The notes beneath the pieces were generated by a model. The model did not search any database. It was given only the letters and a program-made list of their open reading frames with translations, and was not told where the DNA came from. The position numbers were made by a program, and so were the translations under genes. Positions 8,831 to 18,170 of a DNA stretch of 64,000 bases are shown one piece after another (the first letter of the stretch is position 1; each line of letters starts with the position of its first letter). The DNA comes from Bacillus sp. FJAT-45037. Lineage in GTDB: Bacteria > Bacillota > Bacilli > Bacillales > Bacillaceae_D. Where the stretch lies: positions 477,322-541,321 of the forward strand of contig NZ_KZ454938.1 of assembly GCF_002797325.1 (NCBI RefSeq), written 5' to 3'.

Positions 8831-9989
8831 TCTGCTAGCCACGAAGACGCTATGGTTATCAGTATTAATCGTGTGTATTCTCTCTCAAGTAGTCATTTAT
8901 TTCTTAGTGAGGGGAGCCTCCATATACGAATTAGAACAAATCGACGCAATCAAGTGGTTTACATTATTTATTATTTCATACGGAGTGATCACCCAGTTAT
9001 ATAAACGAGAATCTTATTCGGGATTCATTGAACGTCTGATGGAGTCGCCAGTTAGTGCTAGGAAGATCATTTTTTCAAGGTATGGAGCAATTTTTATCAT
9101 TCATGGTACTTTGACCGTTAGTTTTGTCACATTGTTTTATTTCTTTGTTTGGTTGAATGGCTTGCCTGTTTCTTATGTGCGTTTAACAGAAGGCTTATTC
9201 ATCACAACGTCCTTGCTTTTATTTGTGGTTGTATTCTATACGCTCATGTCATTTGGCTATAGTGAACGTGTTGCTAGTCGATGCATGAAACTATTCTGGA
9301 TAGGACTATTTATTTATTTTTTCTTTGGAGTTAGTTTTATAGGAAATGATCGTTTTATGATTCATTTTATAACATATATTAGCTATTTTTTCTTGTGTGC
9401 ATTGGTTTTAGTATTGATTGGTTCCTATTTAACAATATATATGATCGGTTTAAAGAGAAGAAATCAACTGGATAAGAAGCCAGTTATATTCTTTATAGGT
9501 TTGTTCCTCTTACTTATAGCTACTAGTGGAGTAGTGGTAGAAAAGTATGTAGAATTACGGTATAGTCCCGAAGTTGATCTGAAATCTGTTAGCATAAATG
9601 AAGGAGTGCAAGCTGATCTCATTGTTGAGCGAAAAGGGATTGAAGTTGATGCGACACTTGTCACAACCGTATATATTCCGCGAAATGTACCGATTCATCA
9701 ACTTCATCAATTACGAGTAGCCTTTCAAACGGAAGATGACCTAGGCCAGCACACATATACGTATCCCCCTACAACTACTTCAGTAAAAGGGGCCGGTTAT
9801 CAAATTCGAGTGTTTAAAGACATGAGAATGACCTGGGAAGAATATCAGGCATTAGTGAACGGGGAGACGGTGGAGCATTATCAATTATTGTTGCAAACCG
9901 AATGGAACTATGTGGATACACCGAATGTCGAAGATGCACTGATTATTGATCTTTCTTCAGACAATTGGAAAGTATTAGACCATCATTAG
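8808..9989 (+). CDS. ABC transporter membrane protein with extracytoplasmic C-terminal domain
   Basis: A 393-residue permease-type partner of the preceding ATPase. It has about six hydrophobic segments in residues 15-245, then a hydrophilic C-terminal domain of about 140 residues after the last helix, predicted to lie outside the cell. That layout resembles the permeases of YtrA-regulated systems rather than classical ABC-2 exporters. ATG 8808 follows GGGGGAGGGATAG and lies inside the ATPase gene. I do not recognise a precise subfamily. The three-gene module occupies the place of pbpI between greA and yrrS in B. subtilis. Confidence 0.8.
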   Translation: MKTLIKRDLLATKTLWLSVLIVCILSQVVIYFLVRGASIYELEQIDAIKWFTLFIISYGVITQLYKRESYSGFIERLMESPVSARKIIFSRYGAIFIIHGTLTVSFVTLFYFFVWLNGLPVSYVRLTEGLFITTSLLLFVVVFYTLMSFGYSERVASRCMKLFWIGLFIYFFFGVSFIGNDRFMIHFITYISYFFLCALVLVLIGSYLTIYMIGLKRRNQLDKKPVIFFIGLFLLLIATSGVVVEKYVELRYSPEVDLKSVSINEGVQADLIVERKGIEVDATLVTTVYIPRNVPIHQLHQLRVAFQTEDDLGQHTYTYPPTTTSVKGAGYQIRVFKDMRMTWEEYQALVNGETVEHYQLLLQTEWNYVDTPNVEDALIIDLSSDNWKVLDHH

Positions 9990-10065
9990 TATTAATCAAC
10001 AGTCGCCTTTTTATTATAGTTTTTGTATAATACTATTCATAGATAAAGTGTAAGGAGTGGGTCAG

Positions 10066-10671
10066 ATGGCTGGAACACGGTTTGATTATCGAAAGAAAAA
10101 ACGCACAGATACAATTGTAAATGTAGCAATTGGATTAGTAATTGTCTTGATTATCATCTTTAGCGCGCTAATCTTCTTAGGCTCAAACGATTCAGAAGAT
10201 GTCGCTCTAGACATAGGTGAAGAAACGGAAGAGAGTGTAGAGACGGATTCAGAAGAGTCAACAGTGCCGGATCCAATCGGTGACTCAGAGCCAGCAGAAT
10301 CCGATGAAGAGGGAACGGAAGATGAAGCTTTAACAGAAGATGAAGAAGGCACAGAAGATGACGAGTTAGAGACGGTTCCAGACGGAGAGTGGGAGCCAGT
10401 AGGAACAAATCAATCTGGTGAATTCTCACATGACTTTACTCGTGGTGGCACGAACTGGAATGAAATGGAGCGTGCCCTTCGCTATGCAGCAGGACTTGGT
10501 GATGACATGATCTTATGGCGTATTGAAAACAACGGTTCAACGTCAGCTATTGGAACTGTCAGTGCCCCAGATCAACAAAGCAACCCTTACCGCATTCAGA
10601 TTGATTGGGTAGACGGACAGGGATGGATGCCAGTCACGAAAGAACAATTATCAAGCAATCCCTATCGCTAA
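10066..10671 (+). CDS. yrrS: YrrS-like DUF1510 membrane-anchored protein
   Basis: A 201-residue protein with a basic N-terminus (TRFDYRKKKR), one membrane helix at about 19-40, a long acidic Glu/Asp/Ser-rich linker (about 43-110), and a C-terminal extracellular domain (about 112-200) with GEFSHDFTRGGTNWNEMERALRYA and WVDGQGWMPVTKEQL. This is the DUF1510/YrrS pattern. In B. subtilis yrrS follows pbpI and is thought to act in cell-wall synthesis during sporulation or division. ATG 10066 is chosen over GTG 10057 because AAGGAG at 10052-10057 is spaced eight bases from it. Confidence 0.85.
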   Translation: MAGTRFDYRKKKRTDTIVNVAIGLVIVLIIIFSALIFLGSNDSEDVALDIGEETEESVETDSEESTVPDPIGDSEPAESDEEGTEDEALTEDEEGTEDDELETVPDGEWEPVGTNQSGEFSHDFTRGGTNWNEMERALRYAAGLGDDMILWRIENNGSTSAIGTVSAPDQQSNPYRIQIDWVDGQGWMPVTKEQLSSNPYR

Positions 10672-10676
10672 ACAGT

Positions 10677-10820
10677 AGGGGCTGAGACATAAAAGAAGTG
10701 ATTAACTTAGAATCCAAATAATGTGCAAATTTAGCGGAGTATATTTCAGGAACGGCTAGATTTCACCGCTTATTAATTGTTTGGATTCTCGTTAGTTAAA
10801 TCACTTCTGTCTCAGCCTCT
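10677..10820. repeat. Long-hairpin dispersed repeat, copy 1
   Basis: A 144-bp element whose ends pair as a long imperfect stem: AGGGGCTGAGACA...GAAGTGATT...GAATCCAAATAAT against ATTGTTTGGATTC...AATCACTTC...GTCTCAGCCTCT. The loop contains GCGGAGTATATTTCAGGAAC. The reverse complement of a second element at 40791-40936 aligns to it along its length, including the loop (ACGGAGTTTATTTCAGGAGC). It is followed by TTAATTTTTTT, so it may also terminate yrrS transcription. No reading frame. Confidence 0.85.
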
Positions 10821-10916
10821 TTAATTTTTTTGGAAAAAACCAATTATTTCCTGTTTATATTATTAATTTTGAGGGAAGTTACCTGTAAGGACATAGTAAA
10901 AGAGAGGATGGTAAAC

Positions 10917-10985
10917 ATGTTAAGAACGATCTTAATGATTATTGGTGCAATTGTTGTTGTAAGTTTAATTATGTCACTGATCTAA
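10917..10985 (+). CDS. 22-residue single-helix membrane peptide
   Basis: A tiny gene starting with ATG 10917, eight bases after the ribosome site AGAGAGGA. The product is one hydrophobic helix flanked by MLRT at the start and SLI at the end. A strong terminator starts 19 bases after its stop, making a self-contained unit between two other terminated units. No family recognised. The good ribosome site and dedicated terminator support it; the short length is the reason for caution. Confidence 0.55.
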   Translation: MLRTILMIIGAIVVVSLIMSLI

Positions 10986-11003
10986 TACTATCTTATTTCA
11001 TTC

Positions 11004-11041
11004 TGAATGACTCCTTCGCAATCGTAAAGGAGTCATTTTCT
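11004..11041 (+). terminator. Intrinsic terminator after the 22-residue gene
   Basis: Stem AATGACTCCTT / AAGGAGTCATT, nine- to ten-base loop, followed by TTC. Confidence 0.8.
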
Positions 11042-11172
11042 GTTTGGAAATAAATTTTAGTTCCCTCTTTAATTATCTGAATTTTATGTATATAATACTT
11101 ACATACTGAGTGGTTAGTATTTACGCATATTAAAAAGGATATTTGCAAGCTTATATAAGAGGGGGATATGAG

Positions 11173-12540
11173 ATGTTAGAGGCGAAGCACTATAAAGTGA
11201 TTGAAGAGGTGGAAAAACCAGGTAATAAAGAAATGATGAATTATGGTCTTGGTTTCTTCGGTATTATTTTAGTTTGGACGTTAGTCGGTTCTTTTTTAAC
11301 TTTTTATTATACAGATATTGTAGGGATTTCTGCTACTGTTGTTGGAACATTAATGCTTGTGGCAAGATTGTTTGATGGAATTACTGATATTAGTATGGGG
11401 ACGATTGTCGACAGGACAAAGTCTAAGCATGGCAAGGCTCGACCGTGGATCATTTGGATGTCGGTTCCTCTAGCAATTTCAACGGTCCTCTTATTCTCTG
11501 TGCCAGATATTGGTACAACTGGGAAGATTGTTTACGCTTATGCCACGTACATCTTATTGATTTTAGTGTACACGGGGATCTCAATTCCTTATAAAACGTT
11601 ACTTGGTTTGATGACACAAGATCAACAAGGTCGTTCGATGATCAATGTGTATACGGGTGTATTCACCATGTCTAGTACCCTTCTTGTGATGATCTTAGCA
11701 CAACCCATCGCTTCTGCTATTGGTGGAAGGCTCGGCTGGTTGGTCGTTGCGGTCTTTAGTGGGGTGATTATTGTGGCTACTAGTATGATTGCTTTTCGTT
11801 CGACGAAAGAGCGCGTTCAGTCACAAAGCGAATCCAAAAAAGATGATATTCCGTTGAAACTTGGGCTAAAGGCCTTGCTGACAAATAAATACTGGCTTAT
11901 CATCACCACGTATTGTGTGGTTACGTACACAGTGAATGCATTATTAACAGGAGCCGGTCTTTTTTATGCAATCTATGTGTTAGGTAGTGGAGGGTTATTT
12001 TCGTTAATTAGCTTGGCTCTTTTTATTCCAAGTATCATCTGTTTTTTCTTTATTGCTAAATTGATCAAGAGATTTGGTAAACGAAACATTGCACTTACCG
12101 TATCGCTAATCGCTGTCATTGGTCCGATTGTGAAGTTGATTGACCCAAGCAATACTACAATCTTCTTAACCGGCACGATGATTCAAGGATTTAGTCTAAT
12201 CCCAGTCTTGACGCTCCTTTATGCGATGATTAACGACACCAATGAATATGGAGAATGGAAGAACGGCTTCAGAACAGAAGGATTAATAAATAGTGCAGCG
12301 AGCTTTGGCATGAAAGTTGGAACGGGAATTGGTGGCGCCTTGATTGGATGGCTACTTGGCTTTGGAGGATATGTCGGCGCGGCCGCTGTACAAACGGAGT
12401 TGGCGATAACGATGATTATTACGCTCAATATCTACTTGCCACTTGCTTTATGTTTACTACAAGTATTATTAATGTGGATGTATAAGCTCGATCGTCAGTA
12501 CCCAATTATTTTGGCAGAACTTAAACAACGAAAAGCTTAA
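11173..12540 (+). CDS. GPH-family (MelB-like) sugar:cation symporter
   Basis: A 455-residue major-facilitator protein with about 12 membrane segments. It matches the glycoside-pentoside-hexuronide:cation symporter family: an early YTDIVGISATVVGTLMLVARLFDGITDISMG segment with the Asp residues that bind the coupling cation, the DRTKSKHGKARPWI loop, and IPYKTLLGLMT. The C-terminal half has NEYGEWKNGFRTEGL, also typical. These carriers import glycosides, xylosides or glucuronides with Na+ or H+. ATG 11173 is preceded by AGAGGGGGA; an in-frame TTG further up lacks a site. No glycosidase is adjacent, so the substrate is open. Confidence 0.88.
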   Translation: MLEAKHYKVIEEVEKPGNKEMMNYGLGFFGIILVWTLVGSFLTFYYTDIVGISATVVGTLMLVARLFDGITDISMGTIVDRTKSKHGKARPWIIWMSVPLAISTVLLFSVPDIGTTGKIVYAYATYILLILVYTGISIPYKTLLGLMTQDQQGRSMINVYTGVFTMSSTLLVMILAQPIASAIGGRLGWLVVAVFSGVIIVATSMIAFRSTKERVQSQSESKKDDIPLKLGLKALLTNKYWLIITTYCVVTYTVNALLTGAGLFYAIYVLGSGGLFSLISLALFIPSIICFFFIAKLIKRFGKRNIALTVSLIAVIGPIVKLIDPSNTTIFLTGTMIQGFSLIPVLTLLYAMINDTNEYGEWKNGFRTEGLINSAASFGMKVGTGIGGALIGWLLGFGGYVGAAAVQTELAITMIITLNIYLPLALCLLQVLLMWMYKLDRQYPIILAELKQRKA

Positions 12541-12587
12541 AGAGAATTATCAGACGTGTGCATTTTCTTCCTCATCATAGGTAAGGT

Positions 12588-12626
12588 TGTAAGGCTGCGG
12601 GATTTTGATACGCAGCCTTATTTGTT
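12588..12626 (+). terminator. Intrinsic terminator after the GPH symporter
   Basis: Perfect 10-bp stem TAAGGCTGCG / CGCAGCCTTA followed by TTTGTT. Confidence 0.85.
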
Positions 12627-12702
12627 ATGCGGTAATTAAAAGTTGGATATGCTAAACTATAAAGATAATTTAGATACATAAGGTGATAGGGAGGGAGCAA
12701 GG

Positions 12703-15700
12703 TTGAATTTACTTTCCGACTTTAGCATTAGACAATTAGCTTCAAGCTACGCTGTGTATCAACGTGGCATGGATTACTATCTTAGAGGTGCTGTTAAAGA
12801 TATACAGTATGACACGTTAATAGAGAGCTATTATGCAGATGTACTAGGCGGTGAATTATACGATGTCGAAGTCTACGTAACTGATGCAGGAGAAATAGAA
12901 TACGGATGTGATTGTCGAGCCTCTTTTGAGTATCCTGGAGCTTGTAAGCATGTCATTGCTACCCTGCTTGAAATGGAAAGTCGCCACATTGAACTGAGAC
13001 CAAATGTAGTTGAAAGAATGAGTGAGAGTACGCTATTGACTCAAATGAAATCGATTCAGCGTTGGAAGCAGCCAGTGTTGCAAAAAAAGAGTCTACTAAA
13101 TGTTGAGTTTGAATTAAGTATTGAATTAGGTTCGTGGTCATTTAGCCACTATGTACATAAGTTTTTACTCAGTATGCGAGTGGGCGAGAATCGTTTATAT
13201 GTGGTCAAGGACATGTATGCTTTCTTACAAGCGATAAAAGAGAGTCAGTCGTTTGTGTTTACGAATAATTTCTCTTATCACCCAGATCATCATCAGTTTG
13301 AAAAAAATGATGAGGCGATCTTTGATATAATTTATAAACTTCTTGCTGTGGAAGAGTTGAATACAAGACATACATACGGCCATAAAAAAACAAAGCGTCA
13401 TTTAACCGTCCCGAATGTTTACCTGCATCAATTGATTGACCTTTTAGCTACTCAAGATACAAAATTAATAACAGGTAGTTCTCATCTGCAGAAAAAAGAT
13501 TTAGTCGTTGAGCCATTTGAAAAAGGAACCGAGTTGTTTCAATTTGCGATTGTACAAGAGCGTGACATGGTTCTGCTTCATAGTGATTTAACGCCTGGAG
13601 TGATACTTGCCGATGACGATCTCCGTTGCGTCATTAAAGAAGATACGATTTATAAATTAACTGATGAACAAGCGAAGACATTAGATATTATCGGTAGTCA
13701 ATATGAAAAAGATGAGCCGATGGATTTTATCCCGATGGAGCAACTTGAATCGTTTTGTTCTGAGGTGTTACCGGTGTTGCCGCAATATGGTGTCGTGACG
13801 ATTGAGGACAAGCTTCAAGAAAAGATTGATCGTAAACCACTTCAAGCATCACTAAAAATCGATTATGAAAATGAAGAACTGACTGTTCATGTAACGTTTA
13901 GATACGGACAAATCGTGAGAAATCCATTTGCAGAAAATCAATCAGCTCCAGATCAGCTCATTATTGTACGCGATGTGGAAAAAGAACAACGAATCCTGCA
14001 AACGTTGTATGTGCATGACTATGAAATTCGTGACGACAAACTCGTGTTGGATCGGATGGATGAAATTCTCGATTTTTTATATGAAGAACTACAAAGCTTA
14101 AAGCCCTATGCAGATATCTTTTTAACAAGTGAAGCGAAGCGTTTACTATTTCAACCAGCATCAACGCCGTCTGTTTCGGTTGATGTTGAAGGAGAGTCGA
14201 ACTGGCTAGACGTTAATTTTTCGATTGAAGGCATCTCTGATAAGGAGATTGTCGACGTCCTTCGCGCACTCTATTCTAAGAAAAAGTACCACCGCTTATC
14301 TAGTGGAGCCTTTATTCCACTTGAAGAAGACCAGTACCAATCCGTGTCGAAAGTTGTTCAATCATTAGGCGCATCAGTAAAAGAATTTAAGAAATCAATG
14401 AATGTCCCCCTTCATAAAGCCTTCGCTCTAGATGAAGGTCAAGCAGGGTTGAAATTTTCTAAGAAATTGCATCAATTAATGAAGAATGTTCAGACGCCTG
14501 AATTCAGTGACTGGACGATACCTAGTGGGTTAGATGCGACTTTAAGAAATTATCAAGAAGTAGGCTTTAAATGGATGCACACGTTGGCTAAAGCGGGGCT
14601 AGGAGGAATTTTGGCTGATGATATGGGGCTCGGGAAAACACTACAAACAATCACCCATCTCCAAGCTGAGCATGAATCAACGACAAAAGGCACGTCACTT
14701 GTCGTCGCGCCCGCTTCTGTTATTTATAACTGGGAAAAAGAATTAAAACGATTTGCGCCACATTTAGAAGTAGCTGTCATTGCAGGTGCAAGAGCAGACC
14801 GTGACCAGACACGTATAGAAGCCAGTCAAGCCGATGTATGGATTACTTCATATCCTCTCATGCAACGGGATTATGAAGCGTATGAAGGCATGGTGTTTGA
14901 AACATTGATTCTAGACGAGGCACAAGCGATAAAGAATGAACAAGCGAAAACGACGAAAGCCATTCGAACAGTCGAAGCAAAAAGTCGTTTTGCCCTTAGT
15001 GGTACACCGATTGAAAACCGTCTCGATGAACTGTTTTCGATGGTACAAACGATTTTACCTGGATTATTTGGAACGAAGAAACAATTCAGAGAACGTTCTC
15101 ATGAAGAGCTCGCTAAACGAATTCGTCCGTTTTTGTTACGACGCATGAAAAAAGAAGTATTAACAGAGCTTCCAGATAAAATGGAGTCTGTTCAATATAC
15201 TGATCTACTTCCAGAACAGAAAAAGTACTATTTGGCTCAAGTGAAACAATTAAAAGAAGATGTGGATCAAGCGATTCATGCTGATCAATTCCAGAAGAAA
15301 CGAATTGAAATTTTAGCAGGATTAACGAAGCTTAGGCAACTATGCTGCCATCCAAGGCTCGTGCTAGATGATGAAAACGTTGAGTCAGGAAAATTGACGA
15401 GGCTCTTAGAGTACGTGGAAGAAGGCTTGAGTTCAGGCCAAAGAATGGTCATCTTCTCGCAATTTACTTCCATGCTTGCGATTATGAAAGATGAATTTAT
15501 TAGTCGTGGCTGGGATTTCTTCTACCTAGATGGTCAAACGGCAGCGAAAGATCGTCTCAGCCTTGCTGACCAGTTTAACAGTGGAGAAAAGAGCTTGTTC
15601 CTTGTCTCGTTAAAAGCAGGAGGAACCGGGTTAAATTTAACAGGTGGGGATACAGTTATCTTATATGATACGTGGTGGAATCCTGCGATTGAAGAACAAG

Positions 15701-15897
15701 CAGCAGACCGCGTTTATCGATTTGGTCAAACGAAAAATGTCCAAGTGATTAAGTTGATCGCTAATGGCACGATCGAAGAAAAAATCTTAGCCCTACACGA
15801 GAAGAAAAAAGCCCTTGTTGATGCGGTCATTCAACCAGGAGAACAACAAATTTCTTCGTTATCCGTCGAGGAGATCAAAGAATTGCTTGCGTTTTAA
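12703..15897 (+). CDS. SNF2-family helicase with N-terminal SWIM zinc finger (YwqA-like)
   Basis: A 1064-residue DNA/RNA-dependent ATPase. Near residues 69-84 lies a SWIM zinc finger (CDC...CKH). A long central region of unassigned fold runs to about 600, followed by the SNF2 ATPase core: DDMGLGKT (Walker A, about 640), DEAQ (Walker B, about 738), SGTPIENR, FLLRR, then helicase C-terminal motifs SQFTSM, SLKAGGTGLNL and DRVYRFGQ. This is the RapA-like bacterial SNF2 layout of B. subtilis YwqA. Such proteins are thought to remodel nucleoprotein complexes. The start is TTG 12703 behind GGGAGGGAG. It has its own terminator. Confidence 0.92.
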   Translation: MNLLSDFSIRQLASSYAVYQRGMDYYLRGAVKDIQYDTLIESYYADVLGGELYDVEVYVTDAGEIEYGCDCRASFEYPGACKHVIATLLEMESRHIELRPNVVERMSESTLLTQMKSIQRWKQPVLQKKSLLNVEFELSIELGSWSFSHYVHKFLLSMRVGENRLYVVKDMYAFLQAIKESQSFVFTNNFSYHPDHHQFEKNDEAIFDIIYKLLAVEELNTRHTYGHKKTKRHLTVPNVYLHQLIDLLATQDTKLITGSSHLQKKDLVVEPFEKGTELFQFAIVQERDMVLLHSDLTPGVILADDDLRCVIKEDTIYKLTDEQAKTLDIIGSQYEKDEPMDFIPMEQLESFCSEVLPVLPQYGVVTIEDKLQEKIDRKPLQASLKIDYENEELTVHVTFRYGQIVRNPFAENQSAPDQLIIVRDVEKEQRILQTLYVHDYEIRDDKLVLDRMDEILDFLYEELQSLKPYADIFLTSEAKRLLFQPASTPSVSVDVEGESNWLDVNFSIEGISDKEIVDVLRALYSKKKYHRLSSGAFIPLEEDQYQSVSKVVQSLGASVKEFKKSMNVPLHKAFALDEGQAGLKFSKKLHQLMKNVQTPEFSDWTIPSGLDATLRNYQEVGFKWMHTLAKAGLGGILADDMGLGKTLQTITHLQAEHESTTKGTSLVVAPASVIYNWEKELKRFAPHLEVAVIAGARADRDQTRIEASQADVWITSYPLMQRDYEAYEGMVFETLILDEAQAIKNEQAKTTKAIRTVEAKSRFALSGTPIENRLDELFSMVQTILPGLFGTKKQFRERSHEELAKRIRPFLLRRMKKEVLTELPDKMESVQYTDLLPEQKKYYLAQVKQLKEDVDQAIHADQFQKKRIEILAGLTKLRQLCCHPRLVLDDENVESGKLTRLLEYVEEGLSSGQRMVIFSQFTSMLAIMKDEFISRGWDFFYLDGQTAAKDRLSLADQFNSGEKSLFLVSLKAGGTGLNLTGGDTVILYDTWWNPAIEEQAADRVYRFGQTKNVQVIKLIANGTIEEKILALHEKKKALVDAVIQPGEQQISSLSVEEIKELLAF

Positions 15898-15903
15898 GAT
15901 CTA

Positions 15904-15937
15904 TTCACCTTGCCCAACATGGAGCAAGGTGTTTTTA
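15904..15937 (+). terminator. Intrinsic terminator after the SNF2 gene
   Basis: Stem CACCTTGC / GCAAGGTG with a ten-base loop and TTTTT. Confidence 0.85.
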
Positions 15938-16043
15938 TTAGCAATGCACGAAGATCTAAAAGGTGTTTGCATGCAAAAAAAGGAAATCAACAATCTTTAC
16001 AGAAGAGAGTAGGAATATAAAAGGTGGACAAGGAGGGTTTTTA

Positions 16044-16697
16044 TTGTCGCGAAATCTATTAACCATTGCCATTGTTGTAGGTGTGCTACTTGTAGGGACC
16101 ATTGGGTACTACTACATTGCGATCGACTCCTCGCAGCCAGAAGAAGTAGCTTCTACCCTTGAAGAGGAGGACGAAATAGACGAAAACGTGGAACCTCAGG
16201 CAGCATCAGTTGACGATTCTACACAAGATGGCAACGAGTCTCAACAAGCCTTAGATTTTATCATCACATTACAATACGATGAGTATGAAACGAATATCGC
16301 ATATCAAGAAGGGCAAGAAGAAAAAGTGAAACGAGTTATTGCGGATTCTCACTCCTATTTAAATGAATTAACAGGCTGGGGAAGAGCGGAAAGTATTGAT
16401 TTAGATGAATTAATGAATGAATCGAAATGGAGCGAACTAAGCGAGGATATTAACTGGCTCACTCATGAGGGCTTAGCTGATTCTAATGCGTTGAATGATA
16501 TGAAGAATGCAAGGGCGTTTATGTATGTAATCGAATCTGGTGACAGAATGTCCTTACGTTATTTACATCGTATTTTTCATGACTTAGACATTGCCCTAAA
16601 TGACACTGATGTTGAACGAGTGTGGGAAGTGACTCATGCTTTTGGGAAAGAGTCTAAGCAAAATGAATTGTACAAGTATCTTCGTGGAACTCAGTAA
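16044..16697 (+). CDS. Membrane-anchored protein of unknown function
   Basis: A 217-residue protein with an N-terminal membrane helix (about residues 4-25), an acidic linker rich in Glu and Asp, and a C-terminal domain of about 130 residues, probably outside the cell. That domain is mainly helical, with WGRAESIDLDELMNE and RMSLRYLHRIFHDLD. I do not recognise a function; it resembles uncharacterised Bacillaceae anchored proteins. TTG 16044 is chosen because AAGGAGGG at 16030-16037 is well placed; the frame is open further up but without a site. It converges on the next gene across a shared bidirectional terminator. Confidence 0.7.
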   Translation: MSRNLLTIAIVVGVLLVGTIGYYYIAIDSSQPEEVASTLEEEDEIDENVEPQAASVDDSTQDGNESQQALDFIITLQYDEYETNIAYQEGQEEKVKRVIADSHSYLNELTGWGRAESIDLDELMNESKWSELSEDINWLTHEGLADSNALNDMKNARAFMYVIESGDRMSLRYLHRIFHDLDIALNDTDVERVWEVTHAFGKESKQNELYKYLRGTQ

Positions 16698-16738
16698 AAA
16701 CAAGCAGGAATAGCCATTGGCTATTCCTGCTTGTTTTT
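16696..16738. terminator. Bidirectional terminator between convergent genes
   Basis: Perfect 20-bp arms (AAAAACAAGCAGG... / ...CCTGCTTGTTTTT) around a three-base loop; A-run on one side and T-run on the other serve both strands. It overlaps the end of the minus-strand gene. Confidence 0.93.
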
Positions 16739-17707
16739 CTGTTTATAGTAATCTCGTTCTAATTTGTAGATTTGTCTTCTAATAGCATTCCAATCTTCGT
16801 TACCAAGGGATGCTTTACGTAATTTTTGTGTGAACTTATCCAGTGCTTCCATATCAATATCCTCGTTGTTTTCTAACTTGTGCCTCATTTCTTGAATGTT
16901 ATCTTCAATCTGCTGTAGTTCATGATCCCATGAGAAATAAAAATCTACAGGTTTCATTTCCTCTGATAGAATGTGCTTCACTTCACATACCTCTTGCTTT
17001 GGTCCGGTGATGGAAATATCAGTGGCATGTACGGTAATCGAGACGTCCTTTTTTTCAAGTGATGCGGTCACATATTTCATCTTCTTCGCGATCTTAAAGT
17101 TAAAGATGTGTTCAAGTACATAGGATAGCATCATGAAATTAACCCAAACGATTTTTTTAGGGTCGTGAATTTTTGTATCAATCTCGTGCCTAGACAATGT
17201 GTCCTGAACCTCTTGTAACACATTATCATATCTTCCTTTACGGATCATAACCGCAAATTGTTGCTGGGAGTGCATTTTAATGATGTGTGGAAGCTTAATA
17301 ATTGGGATGAGCACAAGTAAGATCATTGACATCGTACCGAGGATCATTGTGTAAGGATACCCCATAAACACTTGTTTAAGTTTGGAATGATCTGGGTCTC
17401 TATTCCTCAACTTCGTTGAAATATACCCATTAATCAATGGGATGACAATGATTAATATAATCGATGCAATACGGACGATTGTATCATCATCTGGCATAAG
17501 CGGAATAAAGGTGTCAGCTAGATCTGGAAAGACCGTTGTGACAAGAATATACATCCAATATAAAGAGATAAGGCCCATAAAACTAACTTTAGAATCATCT
17601 TGAGAAGGAATTCGGCCAAAAAACGTTAATGTAGCCATACTGAAGACTTTACTAAGTAACTTTGCAATGCCTGTGAGAAAAATTCGAAAATAAGGCAAAA
17701 TTTTCAC
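16721..17707 (-). CDS. Multi-pass membrane protein of unknown function
   Basis: A 328-residue protein. Hydrophobic segments lie at about 5-25, 42-65, 78-98 and 115-140, all in the N-terminal half. The C-terminal half is cytoplasmic, with a coiled-coil-prone end (DIDMEALDKFTQKLRK...YKLERDYYKQKNKQE). I do not recognise the family. The start is GTG 17707, with GGAGCAG just upstream at rather tight spacing. It is transcribed alone, towards the shared terminator at 16696-16738, and divergently from the small membrane gene at 17842. Confidence 0.65.
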   Translation of the reverse strand: MKILPYFRIFLTGIAKLLSKVFSMATLTFFGRIPSQDDSKVSFMGLISLYWMYILVTTVFPDLADTFIPLMPDDDTIVRIASIILIIVIPLINGYISTKLRNRDPDHSKLKQVFMGYPYTMILGTMSMILLVLIPIIKLPHIIKMHSQQQFAVMIRKGRYDNVLQEVQDTLSRHEIDTKIHDPKKIVWVNFMMLSYVLEHIFNFKIAKKMKYVTASLEKKDVSITVHATDISITGPKQEVCEVKHILSEEMKPVDFYFSWDHELQQIEDNIQEMRHKLENNEDIDMEALDKFTQKLRKASLGNEDWNAIRRQIYKLERDYYKQKNKQE

Positions 17708-17841
17708 CTGCTCCGTAGATTATTAAGTGTACAACCCTTACCATACCCTTGTTCTGGCAAGTTAAACAGAACGAACTGACTAAGGTTAGAAAAATGTGGC
17801 TAAGCTGATATGACGTAATCTAGTAAAGTAGGTGAACAAAG

Positions 17842-18150
17842 ATGAATGTGTTGATAGGGGCAGGGATTGTACTTGTGCCCATTTTTATGGTTGTCATCGA
17901 TCGATTTTGGTCTGTGAGTCGTCTTACGTTTCACAGTCTCGCTTTTGGGTCACTTATCGTCTTCGGATATATATCAGCAACTGCTATCTATGCGATTTTA
18001 CGAGATCATGAAGTGTTTATGACGAGCATTCATGGGATTTTCTTAGAACCGCTATTCTTGATATCGGGAGCATACATTGGCTGGTATGCATTGTTTGTCG
18101 TTTTACGTCATACAATTATTGCATATGAGGCGTGGAAGAAGAGCAACTGA
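17842..18150 (+). CDS. Small three-helix membrane protein
   Basis: A 102-residue protein with about three hydrophobic segments (residues 3-20, 30-55, 68-92) and a charged tail EAWKKSN. There are His/Tyr residues near the membrane but no motif that I recognise. ATG 17842 follows AGTAGGTGAACAAAG. The terminator hairpin overlaps the stop codon. Function unknown. Confidence 0.7.
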   Translation: MNVLIGAGIVLVPIFMVVIDRFWSVSRLTFHSLAFGSLIVFGYISATAIYAILRDHEVFMTSIHGIFLEPLFLISGAYIGWYALFVVLRHTIIAYEAWKKSN

Positions 18151-18170
18151 GAAATCAGCTGCTTTTTTGT
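18142..18170 (+). terminator. Intrinsic terminator overlapping the stop of the preceding gene
   Basis: Stem AGCAACTGA / TCAGCTGCT with a GAAA loop and TTTTTTG. Confidence 0.8.

Noticed and set aside
11105-11125. TACTGAGTGGTTAGTA before the GPH symporter as an operator.
   Set aside because: Imperfect palindrome, no neighbouring regulator gene, and such short matches are frequent in AT-rich DNA.
15963-16043. Extension of the anchored protein at 16044 by 27 residues upstream.
   Set aside because: No ribosome site there, and the extension would put charged residues before a normal N-terminal membrane helix; TTG 16044 has AAGGAGGG.
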